In this document: positions 6,831 through 15,600 of the stretch, piece by piece
How the letters are laid out: each line of letters begins with the position of its first letter
Position numbering within the stretch: position 1 is the stretch's first letter
Assembly (NCBI GenBank): GCA_947169005.1
Contig: CAMVOG010000021.1
Coordinates: forward strand, 1 to 16,147
DNA length: 16,147 bases
DNA from: an uncultured Clostridia bacterium
Lineage (GTDB): Bacteria > Bacillota > Clostridia > Oscillospirales > Oscillospiraceae
Reading direction: 5' to 3'
Translations under genes and position numbers: made by a program
The notes under the pieces: generated by a model
What the model saw: only the letters and a program-made list of their open reading frames with translations
Told to the model about the DNA's origin: nothing
Databases searched by the model: none

Positions 6831-6899
6831 CTTGTTTTGCTTCAATTTCCAAGCAAAACAAGCGTTTGCTTCGTTTGCTTCCTTTTTCCAAGCAAACGC
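6831..6899. repeat. Twin inverted repeats sharing a TTTGCTT/AAGCAAA core
   Basis: First, a perfect 12-bp stem CTTGTTTTGCTT / AAGCAAAACAAG (6831-6842, 6851-6862) with an 8-nt loop. Second, a perfect 10-bp stem GCGTTTGCTT / AAGCAAACGC (6862-6871, 6890-6899) with an 18-nt loop that holds another CGTTTGCTT. The two hairpins share base 6862 and the same core and loop end (TTTCC / TTTTTCC). Confidence 0.85.
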
Positions 6900-6906
6900 G
6901 GCAACC

Positions 6907-7004
6907 CGTAGGGGCGCCCTGTGGGCGCCCGGTGCCGCACAGCGGCACACAGCGCCGACGGCGCTGGCGTCCTGCGGATGCAGGCGGAAAAGGCCGCCCC
7001 TGCG
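6907..7004. mobile_element. MITE-like element: terminal inverted repeats around four hairpins
   Basis: The ends CGTAGGGGCG (6907-6916) and CGCCCCTGCG (6995-7004) are inverted repeats matching at 9 of 10 positions. Between them lie consecutive hairpins: GGGCGCCC-tgt-GGGCGCCC (6912-6930), GTGCCGC-aca-GCGGCAC (6932-6948), AGCGCC-gac-GGCGCT (6951-6965) and CCTGC-ggat-GCAGG (6971-6984). There is no ORF of its own. From memory, GTAGGGGCG...CGCCCC-type intergenic elements are frequent in Oscillospirales genomes. Target-site duplication is not evident. Confidence 0.6.
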
Positions 7005-7036
7005 ACGGCGTTGAATGTAATCGATGCGCGAAAATT

Positions 7037-7085
7037 AAAAGAGGGAACAGACCCGGCACAAAGCCGCGGCCTGTTCCCTCTTTTT
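7037..7085. terminator. Bidirectional intrinsic terminator between nif3 and the MATE operon
   Basis: A perfect 14-bp stem AAAAGAGGGAACAG / CTGTTCCCTCTTTT (7037-7050, 7071-7084), with an inner CGGC/GCCG stem in the 20-nt loop. It ends in a T-run for rightward transcription and in TTTTAATTTT for leftward transcription, so it serves both convergent units. Confidence 0.93.
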
Positions 7086-7099
7086 AGTTCCGTATTTGT

Positions 7100-7489
7100 T
7101 TACGCGTCCTTCTTTTCCCCACAGATCAGCTTATACCCGATCGCGCATGCGACCCAGCCCAGACAGCCGATGAGGGCGGGGGCCGAGGTCAGGGCAAAGA
7201 TAAAGAAATAGAAGTTGAAGCCCGCAAGGACGATGGCGGCGATCTCCAGGGCCTTGCCCTTCATCCCCCTTAAAACGCGGCGCTTTTTGGCCGCTATGGG
7301 AAGGACGAGGGACGCAAAAACGGCCGCTATGAAAAAGGGAATGGGGGCGAAGCCCGTTTGCCTGAACATGAGGGCATAGAGGGCCACGCCGAGCAGGCTG
7401 ACCGCGAGGGCTATGACCGAGAGAACGGAAAGCGGCTTCGGCGCTGCCGCGCTTTCGGGCGCAGGCAGCTTTTGGCTTTCTTCCGGCAT
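7100..7489 (-). CDS. Small integral membrane protein of unknown function, 129 aa
   Basis: I do not recognise a named family with certainty. The first ~18 residues are polar and Pro/Ala-rich, followed by about four hydrophobic segments: SVLSVIALAVSLLGVALYAL, PIPFFIAAVFASLVLPIAA, EIAAIVLAGFNFYFFIFAL and ALIGCLGWVACAIGYKLI. A basic loop KKRRVLRGMKGK separates the second and third. The Gly-Lys-x-Leu-Glu-Ile-Ala before a membrane helix resembles DUF4190-like small membrane proteins, but this is weak. Translation support is strong: AAAGGAGG lies 8 nt upstream of the ATG at 7489. It starts 54 bp after the MATE gene's stop with no terminator between them, so it is probably the second gene of that operon, and it ends just before the bidirectional terminator. 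Confidence 0.8.
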   Translation of the reverse strand: MPEESQKLPAPESAAAPKPLSVLSVIALAVSLLGVALYALMFRQTGFAPIPFFIAAVFASLVLPIAAKKRRVLRGMKGKALEIAAIVLAGFNFYFFIFALTSAPALIGCLGWVACAIGYKLICGEKKDA

Positions 7490-7543
7490 GGGACAAACCT
7501 CCTTTATGTCGCTTGTATGGATTCGGTGTCAAACCGCCCCGCC

Positions 7544-9061
7544 TCAGCTCAGCAGCTTGATCTTCTTCCAATACCCCTTGTTATACCGCAGGGCAAAGAG
7601 CACCGTGCGGGCGGTCTGGTCCGAGGCCTGGGCGATCCAGGCGCCCACGACGCCCAGGTGGAGCATATTGACCATGATGTAGCACAGCACCGTGCGGATG
7701 ATGAGCACCGTCAGCAGCATGTAGACGGCCACGGCCTTGGTGTCCCCCGCGCCGCGCAGGACGCCGCCGATGATGAACTGCACCGACTGCACCGGCTGCA
7801 GGAAGGCCACGAAGAAGATGATGGAGGAGCCGAAGGCGATGACCTCCGCGTCCGTGGTGTAAAGCCCCACCGGCGGCCCCCGGAAGAGAATCATCAGAAC
7901 CCCCAGCACGCAGGCCACCAGAATGCCCAGCCGCAGATTGCAGCGGCTGTAGTGCTGGGCCATATCCAGCCTTCTGCGCCCGATGCTCTGGCCCACCAGG
8001 GAGGTGGCGGAGACGGCGAAGGCCTGGCCCAGCATGAAGCTCATGCTCTGTATGTTCAGGCAGACCTGGTGCGTGGAGTACTGCACGGGGCCCAGCCCGG
8101 CCACCATACGGGTGAAGATGATAACGCCTACGCGCATGATGAGCTGCTCCACCATGGCCGGGATGCCCACGGTGACGAGGCCGCCGATGATCTCCTTATC
8201 AAACTGAAACAGCTCCCGGAGGCGCAGCCGCAGCCGCAGGTAATACTTGCCGGAGAAGGCGCAGCGGAAGGCCAGCACCGTGCCCACCAGCTGGCCGATG
8301 ACCGTGGCGAGGGAAGCGCCTGCGGCGCCCATGGCCGGGCAGCCCAGATTGCCGCCGATCATGACCCAGTTGAGGAAGATGTTCACTAAGTTGGCGATCA
8401 CGTTGTAGACCATGGCGGGCTTGGAGTTGCCCGTGCCCCGCAGGGCCGCCGTGATGGTAAAGGCCAGGGCTCCAGTGGGGAAGCCGATCATCTGGATCTG
8501 CAGATAGACGGTGCCCTGGTGCAGAATGTCCTCGGGCATGCCGCCGTTGGCCATAAAGCGCACCAGCGGGTCCGCCGTCCAGGTGCCGATGACGGCGCAG
8601 ACAATGGAAATGGCCGCGGCGAAGACCAGGGCCTGCCGCAGAATGGTGTTGGCCTTCTCCTGGTCGTTGGCGCCCCTGGCCCGGCTCACCAGGGCCGTGG
8701 CCCCGGTGTTCAGCGCCATGATCATGCTGAGGAAGATGAACTTTGGCTGGGCCGCCAGGCCCACGGCGGAAAGGGCGTCCGTGCCCACGATGCGGCCCAC
8801 CATCATGGTGTCCACCATGTTCACCAGCGAGCCCAGGAAGAGCTCGATCAGGCTGGGCCAGGCGATGCGCAGAATGTCCCGGTAGAGCTGGGAATTGGCG
8901 ACCCCGTCGGGCAGCCTCCGCCGCTCCGCCCTCGTTTTCTGCCTGTCCTCCTCATAATAGTTTTCGCTGCCGAAGGGAAGCTCGTCCAGCGTCGTCGTAA
9001 CGCCGCGGACCTTTCCCTGCCCCTGCTCCGCGGCCTCGGCCACGGTTTTTTCCTCTTTCAT
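7544..9061 (-). CDS. MATE-family multidrug/toxin efflux transporter, 505 aa
   Basis: A membrane antiporter of the MATE (NorM/DinF-like) family, which exports cationic or organic compounds using a Na+ or H+ gradient. The two-fold repeat is visible: LYRDILRIAWPSLIELFLGS with LVNMVDTMMVGRIVGTDALS opens the first half, and IGGLVTVGIPAMVEQLIMR with VGVIIFTRMVAGLG opens the second. ALNTGATALVSRARGA and SATSLVGQSIGRR are the matching family motifs. About twelve helices are expected. The start at 9061 has AGGA close upstream, a somewhat tight spacing. A longer in-frame start at 9214 is rejected because it lies upstream of the promoter. Odd: the first ~57 residues form a charged cytoplasmic tail (ENYYEEDRQKTRAERRRLP) longer than usual. 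The substrate is unknown. Confidence 0.94.
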   Translation of the reverse strand: MKEEKTVAEAAEQGQGKVRGVTTTLDELPFGSENYYEEDRQKTRAERRRLPDGVANSQLYRDILRIAWPSLIELFLGSLVNMVDTMMVGRIVGTDALSAVGLAAQPKFIFLSMIMALNTGATALVSRARGANDQEKANTILRQALVFAAAISIVCAVIGTWTADPLVRFMANGGMPEDILHQGTVYLQIQMIGFPTGALAFTITAALRGTGNSKPAMVYNVIANLVNIFLNWVMIGGNLGCPAMGAAGASLATVIGQLVGTVLAFRCAFSGKYYLRLRLRLRELFQFDKEIIGGLVTVGIPAMVEQLIMRVGVIIFTRMVAGLGPVQYSTHQVCLNIQSMSFMLGQAFAVSATSLVGQSIGRRRLDMAQHYSRCNLRLGILVACVLGVLMILFRGPPVGLYTTDAEVIAFGSSIIFFVAFLQPVQSVQFIIGGVLRGAGDTKAVAVYMLLTVLIIRTVLCYIMVNMLHLGVVGAWIAQASDQTARTVLFALRYNKGYWKKIKLLS

Positions 9062-9101
9062 CCTTTCCTGACACTTCCTTATCTTTTTCTTTTTCCCCTC
9101 T

Positions 9102-9130
9102 ATTGTACCATGATTTAAATCACAATGCAA
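9102..9130 (-). promoter_or_regulatory. Promoter of the MATE operon with an internal palindrome
   Basis: Read on the minus strand: -35 TTGCAT (9125-9130), 17-bp spacer, -10 TACAAT (9102-9107). The spacer contains the perfect 12-bp palindrome TGATTTAAATCA (9111-9122), placed where a repressor would block RNA polymerase. No regulator gene is adjacent. Confidence 0.8.
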
Positions 9131-9645
9131 TGATAAGTGCATAATAATTATTCGGTAAATGATCGCAATATGGAATGGCCGCTGCAGCCGCAAAAAAATT
9201 TGCGTCGATCCCATTTTGCTGTTGGTTTTGGCGGATTCTTTGATTGCGCCTCTGCTAAGCTATGGATGGAAAGATCAGGAGGGGAGAAAGTCTTTGTTGC
9301 GCTTATGTTGCGCTCCGAAGGGTATAGTTTTAAACAATAATAGGCGAATTCCTCACCTTTTTCAAATGTGTGGGATAAATGGCGGCCTGCCGACAGATAG
9401 TTTATATATATTCTAACAAAATTGCTGTTTTCTTTTCCATAATGTTCTGACGTGTCCGCTTTGATATATTAATTTTTCTTATACGAAGAAAAACGCATTA
9501 AGAAATTGTAACGGTTTTCTTTTCCAACGGACGTGAAAACCGGTTTCAAATCCAAAGTAAAACCATTTATTTTTATAGGGGATATTATGCCCTTTTCTAA
9601 ATCTGACCTTAAAGAAAATCTGCCCTTATAGAGATAAACGACTGG
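9131..9645. other. AT-rich intergenic/leader region upstream of the giant surface-protein gene
   Basis: About 515 bp, clearly more AT-rich than its flanks. Overlapping plus-strand ORFs of 67 and 85 codons (9137-9416) have no ribosome site and no recognisable product. Inverted repeats: CGCAAA-aaaa-TTTGCG (9189-9204), TTTTTCTT-atacg-AAGAAAAA (9473-9493) and CGGTTTTC / GAAAACCG (9512-9519, 9535-9542). A 13-mer GTTTTCTTTTCCA occurs twice (9427-9439, 9514-9526). I see no clean -35/-10 pair for the downstream gene; TATTAT at 9583-9588 is the best -10 but lacks a good -35. Confidence 0.6.
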
Positions 9646-9653
9646 AAAGGAGG
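9646..9653 (+). promoter_or_regulatory. Ribosome binding site that fixes a GTG start
   Basis: AAAGGAGG, 9 nt upstream of GTG 9663-9665. The only nearby ATG (9667) is in another frame with no long reading frame, so the GTG is the start of the surface-protein gene. Confidence 0.88.
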
Positions 9654-9662
9654 CGGGGGATT

Positions 9663-12600
9663 GTGGATGAATTGATCCAGGCGCAGCTGAAAAAGCTGCA
9701 GCAGGCGAAGCGGCGCCGCATCCGCTGGCTTTCAGCCTTTCTGGCGCTGGCCCTGCTGGTGACCCTGGTCACGACGGACGCCCTTACGCTGAACGGTGAG
9801 GCTCGGGTATATACCGAGCGGGTGCTGGACTGCTCTTACACGCCCCACGCCCATACGGCGGAGTGCTATAACGAGGCCGGGGAGCTGATCTGCGGCCAGG
9901 CGGACTATGCGCTGCATACGCACAACGCCGATTGCTATGATTATGAGGGCAAGCTGGTCTGCCTCCTGCCCGAGATCCCGGAGCATACCCACAGCGAGGC
10001 CTGCTATGAGGAGCGGCTGCTGCTGGTCTGTGAGGAGGACACGACGGGGCACGTCCACAGCGAGGCCTGCTACGACTGGCCCGAGGAAACGGTGCTGACC
10101 GAGGACGGGGAGGAGATCATCGTCCGGGCGGAGGAGCCCGTGCTGGTTTGCGGCCTGGCGGAGGGCGAGGGCGCCCATGTCCATACGGAGGACTGCTGGG
10201 AGCTGGAGCGCACGCTGACCTGCGGGCTGGAGGAGCATCAGCGGCATACCCACAGCGCAGAGTGCTATAACGAGGCCGGGGAGCTTGTCTGCGGCAAGCT
10301 GGAGGTGCCGGTCCATATCCACGGCAGCGGCTGCCTGAAAACGGTGGAGCTGAGCCAGGAGGAGGTCGCCCTGCGCGGTCTGGCGGAGGCCGAGGCGGCG
10401 CCCGCCCGGAGGCTGACGGGGGACTGGAGCGAGGACCTGCCCGCGGTGGCGGCGTCCCAGCTTGGCTATGTGGAAAACGCGGATGATCTGGGCCTTGGCG
10501 CGGACGGCGTCGAGCGGCCCTATACGGTATACGGCGACTGGTACGGGGACGCCTACGGTGCCTGGAACGGAGCCTTTGTGGCCTGGTGCCTGAACGAGGC
10601 CGGGATCCCGGCGGCGCGCTTTGCCCGCCACAGCGACCCGGCAGCCTGGCAGCGGGAGCTGGAGTTGGCGAAGAACTGGTTTGATCCCTTTGCGGAGGCC
10701 CCCCTGCCCGGAGACCTGGTGTTCCTGCGCCTTGGGGAGACCGAGGCTGAGGCAGAGACCCCGGCAGCGGATCACGTAGCCATCGTGACGGGCTTCGGCC
10801 TGGAGCAGAGCGGCGAGCTGATGCTGCGGGTCGTCGAGGCGGCGGAGGGCGAGGTGCGCGAGAGCGCCTATGCCGCGGGGGACGCCCGTGTGCTGGGCTT
10901 TGCCCGGCTGCCCCGGGAGGATGAGGACCCGGCTTACCCGGCCCAGGACTTTGAGGAGCTCTGCGGCGGCGTGCGGGTGACGGTCCGGGCGGAGAGCGGC
11001 GCCTTCCCGGCGGGCACGACGATGATCGTGACGCCCGTGGAGACGGAGGAAATTCTGGACGCGGTCAGCGGCGCCGTGGAGTCGGCGGCGGATGAGCTGC
11101 GTGTGCAGGCGGTGGATATCGCTTTCTATAATGAGGCAGGGGAGGAGCTCGAGCCCCTGCGGCCCATCCGCGTGACCATGGCGGCGGAGGAGATCGCCCA
11201 GCAGGAAAACCCCGTGGTGGTCCATGTGGACGGGGAGGGCCAGGCCCAGGTGGTGGAAACCAAGGTGGCCGCCCAGCTGGACGAGGCCCCGGCGGAGGAT
11301 GAGCTTGTCTTCGACGCGGGCGGCTTCTCGGTCTATGCCATCGTGTATACGGTGGATTTCCGCTTTGCCGTGAACGGTAAGGAATTCACCTTCCACATCA
11401 ACGGCGGCGACGGCGTTTCCTTCTCCGCCCTGGCGGAGCTGCTGGGCATCGCGGCGGACGATCCGGCCACAGAGGAAGACGAGCTGTGGGACTTTGTGAC
11501 GAACGTGGAGAGCGTCGCCTTCTCCGATCCCGCCCTGCTGTGGGTGGGCGCGGTCCCGCAGGATATGAGCTTGGGCGAGCTGAAGCAGTCCGCCGGGCTG
11601 AGCTGCGCCTATTCCGCGGAGCTGACGGCGGAGCAGATCGCCGCCATGAACGAGGCCCCGCTGAGGGCGGGCGACTGGGCCCTGGTGAGCCTGGCCCCCT
11701 TCGACACCCGCGAGAGCCTTACCGTCACCATGACGGACGGCGAGGTCTTTACCGTCGAGGTCACGGACGCCCAGGAGGTCTCCGATGTGGAGGCTGCCAC
11801 CATCGACGTCAACAAGAGCTATCTGATCTGCTATGAGGTGACAAGCGGCAATCAGACGACCTATTATCTGCTCAAAAACGACGGCACGGTCGACAGCGCG
11901 CATCACCCGGATACTGAGGGAGACACGGATGCGGCGCATAACTTTGAGCATCTAAACAGCACTTATTGCTGGAGCTTCAACTATATCTTCAAGGAAAAAG
12001 ACGTTGAGCACAATCTTGAGAAAAACTATTATCTGATCCGGCCAATCGACAATAAGGCCAGGACCCTCACCCTGAACAATCCGGGCGAGGAGCTCGTTCA
12101 GCAGGGCAACAGCAACGTCGGCATTGTCTGGACCGAGGACGGCTTCATCCTGGAGGGCTACCACAACATTGCCGCCTCCGGGGAGGAGCCACACTATGTC
12201 CGGCTCGGCTTTGAAAACGGCGCATTCAAGGGCGTGGACGGCAAGGGCGTCAAGGTCCATATCTATGAAATGGACACCCTGCCCACCTACGATTATACGG
12301 TGCTTTCCGCGGACGAGACCCGCGGCAAGGTAAGCGTTGGGGGCGGCACGCCGCAGGCGTCTGTGGAAGCGACCTCCAACCATGATAAAATGAACGACGG
12401 GACCATTACCGCCACGCCGGTAGACCATAAGAATAACAATTTGAATCCCCAGCAGCAAGGCTATGGTCAGAACAAGTGGCTGTTCGATCACTGGGAGCAG
12501 GACGGCCTGCCCCTGGACCGCAACCAGTACCCGCAGACCATCGCGGCGGAGAAGCTGCCCATTCCCTTCAACGGCAGCAATCTGGTGGCCTACTTCAAGC

Positions 12601-15600
12601 AAAACCCGAATTATGTGGTTCCCATCAGCGAAAAGGAGCCCTCGTCTATCGAGGATATGACCCAGTGGCTGAATGAGCTTGAACATCGTGAGATCCCGCT
12701 GGAAGCCTCCGCGACGACTAAGACGGCTGAGGTCTTTGATTATGAGAACCGGATCTACCGCGTGGACCTGAGCACCAGGGCCAGCTTCCAGACCTTTGCG
12801 GGCAGCCTGGACATGGCCTTCTGTCTGGACGTGTCCAACTCCATGTATTTCCCCTCGAAGCTGGTGGAGACGACTTCCGCGACACGCGCCAATCCGATGC
12901 CCATTTATAAGATTAATAACAATAGTACTAATAAAGGCTGGCTCAATACGAGCAGAGGCTGGAACAATCCCTACTATCTGGTTGCCGACGCCTCCGGCAC
13001 GGCCACGGTGTTCAGAATATACTACAAGGATGGATACTGGAAGGCCCAGGACGCCTCCAGAACGACGGAAAGCGAGAAGTCTTTTAGAATCGGAGTAGAC
13101 GAATTTAAAACCAACTATGGTGAAAGCGAGAATTACCCGTTTTCAAAGGGCGATAACGATAACACTACCTACACCATCTACGACGCGGGTGATGACGGCA
13201 GAAACAGATTCTATTATCTGAACAACAGCTTTTCCAGCGGCTCCACTGACCTGAATACGATCGCGGGACTGTTGAAGGTCGCGGGCGACGAGAGCCCGAA
13301 TGTCAATATTGCCTACAATACCTTTAACGGCAGCCTGGGCAGCCAGAGGCAGGATTTCCAGCCAGCCTCGACCCTGACGGTCAACCTTCAATATGCCAGC
13401 GGCGGCGGAACTCGCCCGGACCAGGCGTTTAACGACGCACAGAATTTTAACTGGACTGCGGACTACACAGTTGTAAATGGTGAACTAACGGAAACGGATC
13501 GCTATGTGATCCTGGTCACCGACGGCGCGCCGCAGGGTGGCACAGCGCCTTCTTCGGGTACGGTCGAAGATGCAGTCAGAGCCGCCGCTCAAAATCTGAA
13601 AAACAACAGCCATGTCAAGCTCATCACGGTTGGCCTGAGTCTGGATAAGGTCACTTCGGGCAAGCAGCTCCTCTATGATCTGGCGGACCTGGACGAAAAC
13701 GGCGAAAAGATGTTTTATCTGGCGGAAAGCGCCAGCGAGCTGGGAGATATTTTCCGCCAGATCACAAAGACCCTCATGGAAAACGTGATCGTCTACGGCG
13801 ACATTACCGACAAGGTCGGCGAGGCGTTCTATCTGGTGGATAAAGAGAGCGGTATGCCCCTGGGCGCCGATGACATGATCGATATTGAAGGAAATCTTAC
13901 GACGGATAGCAACGCGGCGGCCGGAGTCGTACAGCCGGACGGCGTAACGGTCAAATGGCTGAATCAGCCCATCGATGCCACAAATGGCTGGCATGGCACC
14001 GTTTACGTGAAGGCCAAGGAGGACCTGATCGGCGGCAACGCCGTCAAAACGAATGCCGCTGACGAAGGAGAGAACGCGGCGAGGTTCGTGGCGACAAGCT
14101 ACAAAGCGGGCAATAAAGCTCCTGTTCAGTTTGTAGATACGGATGAGGTTGATTATCTGACCCTTACAACCACCAAGCCTTCTCCCATGGTAAACGTCAA
14201 CGAGCTCACCTTCACCATGGCGGAGACCGAGTGGACCGTTTACCTTGGCACCGGGGTCGATCCCGAAAAGCAGCTGAAAAAGCTCTTCGAGCAGGTCCTG
14301 GTGGAGCAGGTCGTCAATGAGGACGCCAGCCTGCACTACACCCTTTCCCCGAACAGTATCTCCGATGATCGGGAGAACGAAACCCACGGCACGGCCGCGA
14401 CCTTCCCCCTGGCCCCGGTCATTCTGGATCGCATGTGGAAAGAGGGCGGAACGGAGTACGCGAAGTATTATACCCTGGAGGGCGGCAAGCCCGTTCTTAA
14501 CTGGGATGTTTTCCTGAAGGATATCCTAAACGGCGGCGTCACCGTGCCCTATCATCGCTACGGCATCGAGGGCGAGAACAGCAACATCGTCGTCACGCTG
14601 GAAAAGACCACTACGCCCGCTTCCCTTGCAGGCGAGACGGCAGAGAACCCGATCCCTGCCCATGATACCACCGTCGTGGGCGAGGGCGTGGAGACCTATA
14701 CTCTCACGGTCAAGTACAATCCGGACTACACGGTCCTGCCTCTTGGCCAGGGCGGAAATCCGCCCGACGTCGATATGCATACCGGCACCTATGGCTCCAT
14801 GTACCAGGGCCACGCCACCGGCCGCGAGACCAGCGAGAACATCCACAAGATCAATGTGTACGCCGTTCCTCTGGACGTGTACAAGACGGACGACAGCGAT
14901 CATCCTCTGTCCGGCGCGCTTTTCAGGCTCTACAGGATGGACGATGTGAACGGCGTCACGGTCAGCGAACTGGACAGCGCCCATAAGTATATTGAGGTTG
15001 CCTCCGCGACCTCCGAAGCTGACGGCGTAGCCCGCCTGAAGGATGGCGAGGGCAATGATTTTGGCCTGGTGAGTGAGGAAACCTATTATCTGATCGAGGC
15101 CCAGGCCCCGCAGAACTATACCAGGCTCAGTGACGTGTGGGTGGTTCAGCTTCAAACGGAGATCGGCGAATTCACCGATTTGGACGGAACGGTCATTCCT
15201 CCTGACAGGACCATGCCGGACGGTATTTCCGACGGCATGTACCCCTTCAACTGGGATGAGCGCGCCCGGGTCCTGGTGAACGGCAGCCCCGTGAAGGTCA
15301 TCGCCAAGACTGTTACGGAAGAAGACGAGGGCGGAACCGGCGGAGAAACCGGAAGTGAAACCGGCGGAGAAACCGCGGGCGAAGCGCAGGTGGAGACCTT
15401 TGAGGTCGCGGACGGCTCTTACGTCTCCCATAAGGCGGCCGTTTCCTTCCGCCATACGGTCGTCAACAGCAAGGGCGGCGCGTTCGGCATCACGGTAAAT
15501 AAAACCTGGGCGGACGAGCTTGCGCATAACCCCGTCACAGTCACCCTCTACCGCGTCAGCGAGAAGGGTCATGCCTGGGATGTGGGCGAGATCGTGCCCA

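Larger units (their letters stand above)
6693..7036. other. Non-coding, hairpin-rich 3' region between nif3 and the bidirectional terminator
   Basis: No convincing gene lies here; short ORFs on both strands lack ribosome sites and are low-complexity. Instead there is a near-continuous series of inverted repeats, listed separately. Because no terminator follows nif3 directly, the block probably forms a ~345-nt structured 3' UTR. Confidence 0.7.

Noticed and set aside
6760..7004. CRISPR array
   Set aside because: The repeats are palindromes of different sequence without uniform repeat length or unique spacers, and no cas genes are present.
9062..9214. N-terminal extension of the MATE protein to 9214
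   Set aside because: It lies upstream of and across the mapped -35/-10, so it cannot be on the main transcript.
9137..9416. Overlapping 67- and 85-codon ORFs in the AT-rich leader
   Set aside because: No ribosome sites, no recognisable product, AT-rich intergenic composition.
9732..11951. 739-codon antisense ORF over the surface-protein gene
   Set aside because: It mirrors GC-rich codons of the real plus-strand frame and has no ribosome site. The plus frame has a signal peptide, domains and motifs.
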